From Streptomyces sp. SJL17-4 (GTDB lineage Bacteria; Actinomycetota; Actinomycetes; Streptomycetales; Streptomycetaceae), in NCBI RefSeq assembly GCF_036826855.1, contig NZ_CP104578.1, positions 1,550,001 through 1,614,000 of the forward strand: 64,000 nt of DNA, read 5' to 3'. Below are positions 32,692-40,110 of the stretch, piece after piece. How positions within the stretch are numbered: the first letter of the stretch is position 1; each line of letters opens with the position of its first letter. A model generated the notes under the pieces. It was not told the DNA's origin. It worked only from the letters and a program-made list of their open reading frames with translations, and did no database searches. The position numbers and the translations under genes are program-made.

Positions 32692-34688
32692 GTGCGGTAC
32701 TCCAGGTCGGGCACGTCCGTCCGGTCGATGCCGAAGGTCCGGGCGTAGAGGGAGAGTTCTGCCTCCAGGGCGCGGACCATCGTATCGGCCCTCCGGAACC
32801 CGTGGCCCTCCCCCTCGAAGGCGAGGTAGGCGTGCGGGACGCCCCGGCCGGCGGTGCGGGTGAGGAAGCGCTCGGCCTGCGCGGGAGGGCAGATGACGTC
32901 GTCGAGGCCCTGGAGCAGCAGGAAGGGCGCGGTGACGCGGTCGACGTGCTCGATGGGCGAGCGCTCCTTGTACCGGGCGGGGACGTCGTCGATGGATCCG
33001 ATGAGGCCGTGGAGGTACTGGGACTCGAAGTCGTGGGTCTCGTCGGTGGCCCAGCCCCGCAGGTCGAGGATGGGGTAGATGATCGTGCCGCAGGCGTACA
33101 CGTCGGTGGCGACGAGGGAGGCGGCGGCCGTCCAGCCGCCGGCGCTGCCGCCGCGGACGGCGAGCCGGGCCGGGTCGGCGGTTCCCTCGGCGGCGAGCGC
33201 CTCGGCGACGGCCGCGCAGTCCTCGACGTCGACGACGCCCCACTGCTCGCGCAGCCGCTCGCGGTACTCCCGGCCGTAGCCGGTGGAGCCGCCGTAGTTG
33301 ACCTCGGCGACGCCGATGCCGCGCGAGGTGAAGTAGGTGATCTCCAGGTCGAGGACGAGCGGGGCGTGTCCGGTGGGGCCGCCGTGTGCCCAGATCACAT
33401 AGGGCGGCAGTTCGTTCTCGGGGCCGGTGAACGCGGGGTGGTGGGGCGGGTAGATCTGCGCGTGGATCTCGCGTCCGCCGGGGCCCGTGAAGGTACGGAC
33501 GCGGGGTTCGGGGTGGTGGGCGGGATCGACGGCGTCGGTGTGGGCGGCGCCGACGACCCGGGTGCGGCCGGTGCGGGTGTCGAGTTCGACGAGCTCGTAG
33601 GAGCTGTGCGGGGAGGCGGCGATGCCGATGGCGCGGGTGCCGTGGGCCGCGAGGGCCGGGGCCCATTCGGTCCAGGGTCCGACGGCGTCGACAAGCGTGC
33701 CGCGGTCGGGGTCCAGGATGCCGAGGGCGGTGCTGCCCTTGCCGTGGACGACGGCCACCAGGCCGTTCTCCAGGGGCGTGAACCAGTTCAGCCCGATCTT
33801 CCAGAGCGGTCCGCCGAACTCCTCGGCGCGGGGGCAGAGCGCGGCCGGTTCACCGAGGCCGCCGTCGGCGTCGATCTCCGCCCGGTAGAGGTTCCACCAG
33901 CCGGTGCGGTCGCTGACGAGGAGCAGCCGTCCCGCCGCGTCCCAGTCGACCTGCGGGATCGACTCGGCGGGCCCGCCCGCGACGGTCGTGGCCCGGCGGA
34001 AGGTGCCGTCGGGGGTGACCTCGGCGAGCTGGACCTCGGTGCCGTCCCAGGGCATCCGGGGGTGGTCCCAGCCGATCCAGGCCGCCCGGCGCCCGTCCGG
34101 GGAGAGCCGGGGGCCGGTCACGAACCGGTGCCGCCCGTCGGAGAGTTCACGTACCGCCGCACGGTCGTCGGCGGCGGAGCCGTCGAGGGGTACGGCGACG
34201 AGCACCCGGCGTACGTCGGTCAGGGCGGGGCCGGTGAACTCCTCCAGGACGCACCACACCTCGCCCCGGTCGGGACGGATGACCGGGTCCACCCAGCGCA
34301 GCCCGCCACCGATCCCGGAGACGGGAGTGAGGGGCCGGGGCTCCGCGCCGGGGGCGGCGTCGGGCTCGTACGCGTAGAGCCGCTGGTCGGGGAAGTGACA
34401 GAAGACGACGAGGGGTCCGCCGGCCGGGCGCGGGACCGCCGCCCAGGGCAGGCCGCCGTACTCGATGACCCGGCTGCGGACGTTCCACGGGGCGGGCAGC
34501 GGGCTTTCCTCGGTGCCGTCGGCGCGCCGGCGCACGAGGGCGCGCCGGCCCCCCTCGGCAGGGCGGGGCGCGGTCCACCACAGCTCGTCGCCGACGACGC
34601 CGGGGTACTCGGGCCGCCCGTCGTGGGCGGCGGCGAGTGCCGCGTCGACGGGTGACGGCCAGCTGCCGTGGGCGGCGGTCGTTCTCAT
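32688..34688 (-). CDS. S9 family (prolyl oligopeptidase) serine peptidase
   Basis: The protein has 666 residues. An N-terminal beta-propeller (about 1-400, with repeated 'SPDGRRAAWIGWDHPRMPWD'-type blades) precedes the alpha/beta-hydrolase domain. The catalytic Ser is in VRGGSAGGWTA (about residue 516), the Asp in LQGLDDVICP, and the His in FEGEGHGF. The family cleaves short peptides or acyl-peptides. ATG 34688 follows GGGGGAG at suitable distance. It is 42 bases downstream of the M20 peptidase and overlaps the LD-carboxypeptidase start by four bases, so the genes form one operon. No signal peptide is seen. Confidence 0.87.
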   Translation of the reverse strand: MRTTAAHGSWPSPVDAALAAAHDGRPEYPGVVGDELWWTAPRPAEGGRRALVRRRADGTEESPLPAPWNVRSRVIEYGGLPWAAVPRPAGGPLVVFCHFPDQRLYAYEPDAAPGAEPRPLTPVSGIGGGLRWVDPVIRPDRGEVWCVLEEFTGPALTDVRRVLVAVPLDGSAADDRAAVRELSDGRHRFVTGPRLSPDGRRAAWIGWDHPRMPWDGTEVQLAEVTPDGTFRRATTVAGGPAESIPQVDWDAAGRLLLVSDRTGWWNLYRAEIDADGGLGEPAALCPRAEEFGGPLWKIGLNWFTPLENGLVAVVHGKGSTALGILDPDRGTLVDAVGPWTEWAPALAAHGTRAIGIAASPHSSYELVELDTRTGRTRVVGAAHTDAVDPAHHPEPRVRTFTGPGGREIHAQIYPPHHPAFTGPENELPPYVIWAHGGPTGHAPLVLDLEITYFTSRGIGVAEVNYGGSTGYGREYRERLREQWGVVDVEDCAAVAEALAAEGTADPARLAVRGGSAGGWTAAASLVATDVYACGTIIYPILDLRGWATDETHDFESQYLHGLIGSIDDVPARYKERSPIEHVDRVTAPFLLLQGLDDVICPPAQAERFLTRTAGRGVPHAYLAFEGEGHGFRRADTMVRALEAELSLYARTFGIDRTDVPDLEYRT

Positions 34689-34730
34689 CCCAGCTCCCCC
34701 TGTCGCGGTGACGCGCGAACGGTCACGGTC

Positions 34731-36065
34731 CTAGGCCGACTTCATGTAGTGGTCGAGCACCCGGACGCCGAAGTGCAGGGCGTCCACGGGGACGCGTTCG
34801 TCGACGCCGTGGAAGAGGGCACCGTAGTCGAGGTCCGGGGGCAGCCGGAGCGGGGAGAAGCCGTAGCCGGTGATGCCGAGCCGGGAGAACTGCTTGGCGT
34901 CGGTACCGCCGGACATGGTGAACGGCACGACGTGCCCGTCCGGGTCGAAGCGCTCGACGGCGGCCCTCAGCTTCGCGAAGGTCGGCGAGTCGACGGGGGC
35001 TTCCAGCGCGACCTCGCGGTGGTGGAACTCCCACTCCACGTGCGGGCCGGTCAGCTCGTCCATGGTCGCGGCGAACTCCTCCTCGGTGCCCGGCAGCGTC
35101 CGGCCGTCGATGTAGGCGACGGCCTGGCCCGGGATGACGTTGACCTTGTAGCCGGCGTCGAGGATCGTCGGGTTGGTGCTGTTGCGGACGGTCGGTGCGA
35201 CGAGGGCCGCGGCGGGTCCGAGCTTGTCGAGGAGGACGTCCACGTCGAGGTCGGGCGCGCGGGTGTCGATGTCGATGGCGTGGAGCGCGGCGAGTTCGGC
35301 GAGGGCGGCGCGGACGGTGGCGGTGAGCCGGACGGGCCAGGTGTGCGAGCCGATCCGGGCGACGGCGTCGGCGAGGCGGGTGACGGCGTTGGCCGTGTTG
35401 ACCTTGGAGCCGTGGCCCGCCCGGCCGTGGGCGGTGAGCTTGAGCCAGGCGGTGCCCCGCTCCCCCGCGGCGATCGGGTAGAGGGTGGTCCCGGGCTGCG
35501 GGTGGAAGCTGAAGGCCCCGGACTCGCTGATGCCCTCCGTGCAGCCCTCGAAGAGCGCCGCGTGCCGGTCGGCGAGGAAGCCGGAGCCGTCCTCGGCGCT
35601 CGCCTCCTCGTCGGCGGTGTAGGCGAGGACGATGTCGCGGCGCGGCCGGATGCCCTGCCGGGCCCAGGAGCGGACGACGGCGAGGACCATCGCGTCCATG
35701 TTCTTCATGTCGACGGCGCCGCGGCCCCACACGACCCCGTCGCGGATCTCCCCCGAGAACGGGTGGACGCTCCACTCGGCGGGGTCGGCGGGCACGACGT
35801 CCAGATGGCCGTGGACGAGGAGTGCCTCGGCAGAGGGGTCGGTGCCGGGGATGCGCGCCACCACGTTGGTGCGGCCGGGGGTCCGCTCCAGGAGGGTGGG
35901 TTCGATGCCGGCGGCGGCGAGGCGCTCGGCGACGTACTCGGCGGCGGGTCGCTCACGGCAGTCGCCGCCGCCCCGGTTGGTGGTGTCGATGCGGATGAGC
36001 TCGGAGGTGAAGGTGACCACCTCGTCGAGCGCCGTCGTGTCCGGGCCCCGGACCTCCTCAGCCAT
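34731..36065 (-). CDS. M20 family metallopeptidase
   Basis: The protein has 444 residues with start ATG 36065 and GGAGGAG five bases upstream. Zinc ligands are seen in LLVHGHLDVVPADP, WGRGAVDMKN and AYTADEEAS (with the catalytic Glu pair). The dimerisation domain (WLKLTAHGRAGHGSKVNTAN) and the final His region (HGVDERVPVDALHFGVRVL) are present. The family includes ArgE, DapE and carboxypeptidase/dipeptidase members; this version is of the M20/M25/M40 dipeptidase type. It overlaps the D-aminopeptidase stop codon by eight bases. Confidence 0.87.
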   Translation of the reverse strand: MAEEVRGPDTTALDEVVTFTSELIRIDTTNRGGGDCRERPAAEYVAERLAAAGIEPTLLERTPGRTNVVARIPGTDPSAEALLVHGHLDVVPADPAEWSVHPFSGEIRDGVVWGRGAVDMKNMDAMVLAVVRSWARQGIRPRRDIVLAYTADEEASAEDGSGFLADRHAALFEGCTEGISESGAFSFHPQPGTTLYPIAAGERGTAWLKLTAHGRAGHGSKVNTANAVTRLADAVARIGSHTWPVRLTATVRAALAELAALHAIDIDTRAPDLDVDVLLDKLGPAAALVAPTVRNSTNPTILDAGYKVNVIPGQAVAYIDGRTLPGTEEEFAATMDELTGPHVEWEFHHREVALEAPVDSPTFAKLRAAVERFDPDGHVVPFTMSGGTDAKQFSRLGITGYGFSPLRLPPDLDYGALFHGVDERVPVDALHFGVRVLDHYMKSA

Positions 36066-36891
36066 ACTGCTCCTCCACCGCGGCCGAGACGATGGTCGTG
36101 ACCGCCTTGAACGTGCGAATTGCCTCGTACATCGTCTCGCTGGTGTACGCGACGCGCCGCTCCGCGCTGCGCGCCACGCCGGGAACCACCGTGGCGGCGG
36201 CGCCCAGGTGCTCGGCGTCGAACTCCAGCTCCACGGTGAAGGGGCCGCCGCGGACCGGCTCGTGGCGCACGGCGAGCGCGGCGCCGGTCTTCGCCGCCGC
36301 CCGGATGTCGGCGGCGGTTCTGGCCGGGGTCCGGCACACCGCCGCGTACCGCGAGACGTAGTCCTTGACGGCGACCTTGGGTGCCTCCGGCGCGTAGCCG
36401 AGGGCGTCCTCGCAGGTGAGGTCGTCGCCGGTGACGAGGACGACGGGGACGCCGTACTCCGCGACCACATGGGCGTTGAGCAGGCCCTCGCTCGCCCGCT
36501 CGCCGTTGAGCCAGACTCCGGTGATCGAGTTGGCGAGGTACGTGTGGGCGAGGACGCCCTCGGTGCCGGCGCCGGTGTGGTAGCCGACGAAGGCGATGCC
36601 GTCGACGTCCCCGTGCTGGACGCCCTCGACCATGGAGAGGGACTTGTGCCTGCCGGTGAGCATCTCGGCCCGCTCGTCGAGCCGCTCCAGGAGCAGGTTC
36701 CGCATGGACCAGTGCGCTTCGTTGATGAGGACCTCGTCGGCGCCGCCGTCGAAGAAGCCGAGCACGGCGGCGTTCACATCGGAGGTGAACATCGCGCGGC
36801 ACCGCTCCCACTGGGGTGTGCCGGGCAGCACGTCGGCGGGCCAGGTCACACCGGTGGCGCCCTCCATGTCGGCGCTGATGAGGATCTTCAT
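36058..36891 (-). CDS. M55 family D-aminopeptidase (DppA-like)
   Basis: The protein has 277 residues. MKILISADMEGATGVT at the N-terminus supplies the first two zinc ligands (Asp, Glu) of the DppA fold. INEAHWSMRNLLLERLD, IAFVGYHTGAGTEGVLAHTY and ITGVWLNGERASEGLLNA supply the remaining His and Glu ligands. Family M55 hydrolyses D-Ala-D-Ala and D-amino acid peptides. ATG 36891 was preferred; GTG 36900 is a possible alternative, and neither has a strong ribosome-binding site. It is the first gene of a four-gene peptidase operon. Confidence 0.87.
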   Translation of the reverse strand: MKILISADMEGATGVTWPADVLPGTPQWERCRAMFTSDVNAAVLGFFDGGADEVLINEAHWSMRNLLLERLDERAEMLTGRHKSLSMVEGVQHGDVDGIAFVGYHTGAGTEGVLAHTYLANSITGVWLNGERASEGLLNAHVVAEYGVPVVLVTGDDLTCEDALGYAPEAPKVAVKDYVSRYAAVCRTPARTAADIRAAAKTGAALAVRHEPVRGGPFTVELEFDAEHLGAAATVVPGVARSAERRVAYTSETMYEAIRTFKAVTTIVSAAVEEQYG

Positions 36892-36988
36892 GACTGGCAC
36901 CGTACGCGCCGCCCGGCGGCCTCACCACCCCTGTGGAAAACCGCCGTTGGAGTGGACCACTGGCGGTCGCCGGGACGGCGGTACGGGA

Positions 36989-38752
36989 TCATCCGCGCAG
37001 TTCCGGATAGCGCCTGGGGTCCCCCTCGGCCAAGCGGCGCAGGGCGGCGGCGGCCCGCTCCTCGGGAGGGGAGCCGTCGTCGGGCAGCCGCCACAAGAAC
37101 TGGCGCGGCTCCCCCTCCGCCGCGCTTGCGCCCCCGTCCCCGAGCCGCGGCCCGGTGAAGGTGACGACGGTCGTGTCCGGTTGGGCGAAGTCCGAGCTGA
37201 TCCAGCCCTGCCGGAGTCCCCAGCGGGTGAGGAGGTCCGGGCGGTCGCGCAGCCCGGCCGTGATCAGCCGGGAGGTGCGGCGGGCCGGCCAGGTCCAGGA
37301 GTGGTCGTTCTCGGCGCGCGCGATCTCGGCGTCGTACGCGGCGGCGTCGAAGCGGTACGCGGGGGTGTCCGGCAGCTCGGCCAGTCTCCCCGGCCACCGC
37401 CAGTCGCTCCACACGACGTACTCGCCCTCGCGGCGCACGGTCACGTACAGGGCGCCGCAGCAGCCCTCGGTGCAGTACGCCTCGGCGAGCCGCACCTCCC
37501 GGGGTTCGGGCCCGGCCCGCAGCGCGCCGCTGTCGAGGAGCCGCTCGGGGGACTCCCCCGGGCCGGGGCCGAAGGCCGCCGGCACGAGGGGCCGCCCGTC
37601 GATCAGGAAGCGGGTCTCGACGACGTCCGGGTCGCCGGGGTCGGCGACGGCCACCTCGATCCGGAACCGGGGCGGGTCCTGCGGGGCGGCGCGCAGCTGA
37701 CGTGCCGTACGGCGGATCCAGTCGGCGCGCCGCGGCCCGGCCGGGTCGGCCGGAGCCGGGCCCGGCCACGTCGCCGTGTCCAGGAGGGTGCGGTGGAGTT
37801 CCTCGCGCCGGCCGGGCGGCCAGGGCAGGAGGTACGAGGGGCCGCTGTGCAGGTCGACGGCGAGGGTGAGCAGCCTGGCCCGGTGCTCCACGTCGCGGGG
37901 CAGCAGGTGGGCGTGGGCGGCCACCGTCTCGTACAGGCCGACGGCCTCTCCGTACCGCAGGACCTCGGCGTGGTAGTCCCGGCTGCTGGTCATCCGGACG
38001 AGGAGGTGGACGGCCCGCGCGAGGAGGCCGGGGTGCTCCGGGTCCGTCCGGAGGAGTCCGGCGAGGCCGACGGCCTCGGCGACCCGGCGGGAGGCCTCGG
38101 GCCCCATGTCCCGTGCCTCCGTGGGAAGCCTCAGGAGCCGGTCGGACACGGCCGCCCGGTCTCCGGCGGCGAGGGCTTCGACGAGGCCGCGGAGTTCCTC
38201 GCCCCGGGTCCGGTGGATCAGCCACAGCAGGGCGGCGGCCTCCCGGTCCAGGGGCGCGAGGGTCAGGTCGACGGGGGCGAGGAGACCGTCGAGGAGGCCG
38301 AGGACGCTCAGGTACGGGATGTCCTCGGGTTCCGCGAGCCGACTCAGGAGCCCGAGGCCGGCGGCTACGCCGGAGACGATCGTTCCGGTCCGGACGAGGT
38401 ATCGGGCGAATGCTCGGGTGCGGGCGCGGGCGGCGGATTCCTCGGGCGGTTCGATGGCCGCCGCCGCGTGGAAGACGACCTGCCCACGGACGACGCCCGT
38501 CGCGCCGAGCGCGCGTTCCGCCTCGGCGGCTGCCCGCGCGGGGTCCGGGGCGTCGAGGAGCGGGAGCAGGACGGCGGTGACGGCGGCGCGGGCCTCGGCG
38601 TAGCGGAGGTTTCTGCGGCCCGAGGGGTTCGCCGTGTCGGGAAGGGGGTGCCCGCCTCGGGGCGGCGGCGCATCGGGGTCGCTGTCGCGCAGGCCCTTGG
38701 CGTACGCGTACAGGGAGGGGGCGAGCGTCGGGCGCTCGTGCGGGGCGCTCAT
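36989..38752 (-). CDS. Conserved hypothetical protein with Cys-rich segment
   Basis: The protein has 587 residues and I do not recognise a named family. The N-terminal ~330 residues are Leu/Ala/Arg-rich and helical, without a signal peptide. The C-terminal part is more beta-like and holds a distinctive AEAYCTEGCCGALYVTV segment with three Cys, then WSDWRWPGRL and RTSRLITAGL. ATG 38752 lacks a good ribosome-binding site. It overlaps as ATGA the stop codon of an 11-codon upstream frame, suggesting coupled translation. It is divergent from the next gene, with 166 bases between them. A Streptomyces-specific intracellular protein is the safest description. Confidence 0.7.
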   Translation of the reverse strand: MSAPHERPTLAPSLYAYAKGLRDSDPDAPPPRGGHPLPDTANPSGRRNLRYAEARAAVTAVLLPLLDAPDPARAAAEAERALGATGVVRGQVVFHAAAAIEPPEESAARARTRAFARYLVRTGTIVSGVAAGLGLLSRLAEPEDIPYLSVLGLLDGLLAPVDLTLAPLDREAAALLWLIHRTRGEELRGLVEALAAGDRAAVSDRLLRLPTEARDMGPEASRRVAEAVGLAGLLRTDPEHPGLLARAVHLLVRMTSSRDYHAEVLRYGEAVGLYETVAAHAHLLPRDVEHRARLLTLAVDLHSGPSYLLPWPPGRREELHRTLLDTATWPGPAPADPAGPRRADWIRRTARQLRAAPQDPPRFRIEVAVADPGDPDVVETRFLIDGRPLVPAAFGPGPGESPERLLDSGALRAGPEPREVRLAEAYCTEGCCGALYVTVRREGEYVVWSDWRWPGRLAELPDTPAYRFDAAAYDAEIARAENDHSWTWPARRTSRLITAGLRDRPDLLTRWGLRQGWISSDFAQPDTTVVTFTGPRLGDGGASAAEGEPRQFLWRLPDDGSPPEERAAAALRRLAEGDPRRYPELRG

Positions 38753-38784
38753 CGCGCGGGGTGGAGCTCGATTCCGTAGGTCAT
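38749..38784 (-). CDS. Possible 11-residue upstream leader peptide
   Basis: ATG 38784 opens an 11-codon frame (MTYGIELHPAR) whose TGA overlaps the ATG of the hypothetical gene at 38752. There is no strong ribosome-binding site. It could be a coupling leader, or the relic of the true N-terminus in another frame. Confidence 0.3.
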   Translation of the reverse strand: MTYGIELHPAR

Positions 38785-38870
38785 GGAGGCATGCTGCCCT
38801 CTGCCGGGCCCGCGCCGCCACCGGTTTACCGGGGCTTCGAATCGGACGAACCGTCGCCAACGGGTGCGTA

Positions 38871-38876
38871 TAGGCT
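38871..38876 (+). promoter_or_regulatory. Candidate -10 element
   Basis: TAGGCT fits TAnnnT. It is about 43 bases upstream of the GTG at 38919, giving a short leader with GGAGAG as ribosome-binding site. No convincing -35 is visible. Confidence 0.3.
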
Positions 38877-38918
38877 GTCGGCCGCAGTTGTCGTAGTCGA
38901 CCTTCCGGAGAGCCCTCG

Positions 38919-40100
38919 GTGACCATCGCCTTGACCCCGTCCGCCTCGTCCCCCGCCGAACCCGAGACCGCCGCGGCGATCTCGGAGCCGGAGTTCTGGG
39001 AGCCGTCGGCTCCCGAGCCCCAGGAGGCGACGCGGGACGTACTGGACGCAGCGGACGACCAGGGCCGGAACGAAGCGGACGACACGGACGACGACCACGG
39101 CCGGGACCACGACCCCGTCGTCGTCCGTGACGCCCAGGACTTCGGGGTCTACGCACGCACCGGCGGCTGGACCTTCGCGCTCAAGGTGGCGCGCAGTGTC
39201 CGGCCCGGCGGGCAGGCCGCCGAGGGGACGGCCGCGACGAAGGTCTCGGCGAAGGCGTTCGCGGAGCTCGCGGGGTGCTCGCCGGAGCGGGTCATGCGCT
39301 ACTACAAGGCCTGGGACATGGCGGCCGACGACGGTCTCGTCCCGCAGTTCGAGGTGCTCGTCCCGGGCGAGGACATCGAACTGCCCGACGCCGACGTCTG
39401 GCTCTCCTACTACACCTCCCGCAACAGCGCCTCGTCCGTGCGCGGTCAGGCGATCAGCGCGGCGGCCGAGGCGGAGGGCATCCGGCCGACCAAGGCCCTG
39501 GAGGTCGCCGAGAACCCGACGGCGCTGCGGGCTGCGATCCTCGCCGACCCGGGGACCGCGGAGGCGGCACGGGGCGCGCTGCTCGACCGCATGAAGGAGG
39601 ACCCGGCCCTGCAGACCGAGATGGCCCGTGCCATCGCACGTACCGACGATCTGAAGAAGGCGGTGGCGAGCGAGGCGAAGGCGGCCGATCGCATCGGATA
39701 CGTGCGCCAGATCGTCGAGAACGGCCAGATCAGGACGCCGGCCGGGCAGACCGTGGAGGCGCCGGCCGAGCTGCGGGCCGAGGCCGAGCGGCATCTGTCG
39801 CTCCTCGACGAGCTCGACGACTCCGAGGAGGCGGGCGAGTGGGCCGGGGAGGCGTACGACACCGTCAAGGGCCTGGTCGCGAAGGCGGTCGAGGAGGACC
39901 CGGCGCTGCGGGTCCAGGAGCGGCGGACCAGGTTCTACAGCAGTCTGCAGAAGGCGACGAAGGTCTTCGAGGAGCTGACCCTCGACGAGGTGATGGAGGA
40001 GGACATCTACGAGGCCGACATGCTCCAGCGCCTCGAAGCCCTCCAGGAGGCGATCGGCACCTGCATCAGCGCGCTGCGCAAGGCGACGACCACCTCCTGA
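38919..40100 (+). CDS. Conserved hypothetical protein with ParB-like helix-turn-helix
   Basis: This 393-residue protein starts at GTG 38919, preceded by GGAGAG. The first ~70 residues are acidic and low-complexity. A likely helix-turn-helix follows in VSAKAFAELAGCSPERVMRY near residues 107-126, similar in layout to the ParB/KorB recognition region. The rest (about 170-393) is strongly helical with high charge (for example LDRMKEDPALQTEMARAIAR and VLQRLEALQEA-like stretches), suggesting coiled-coil or dimerisation. There is no signal peptide. A DNA-binding role is plausible but unproven. I could not assign a named family. Confidence 0.65.
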   Translation: MTIALTPSASSPAEPETAAAISEPEFWEPSAPEPQEATRDVLDAADDQGRNEADDTDDDHGRDHDPVVVRDAQDFGVYARTGGWTFALKVARSVRPGGQAAEGTAATKVSAKAFAELAGCSPERVMRYYKAWDMAADDGLVPQFEVLVPGEDIELPDADVWLSYYTSRNSASSVRGQAISAAAEAEGIRPTKALEVAENPTALRAAILADPGTAEAARGALLDRMKEDPALQTEMARAIARTDDLKKAVASEAKAADRIGYVRQIVENGQIRTPAGQTVEAPAELRAEAERHLSLLDELDDSEEAGEWAGEAYDTVKGLVAKAVEEDPALRVQERRTRFYSSLQKATKVFEELTLDEVMEEDIYEADMLQRLEALQEAIGTCISALRKATTTS

Positions 40101-40110
40101 GGGCGGCCGG

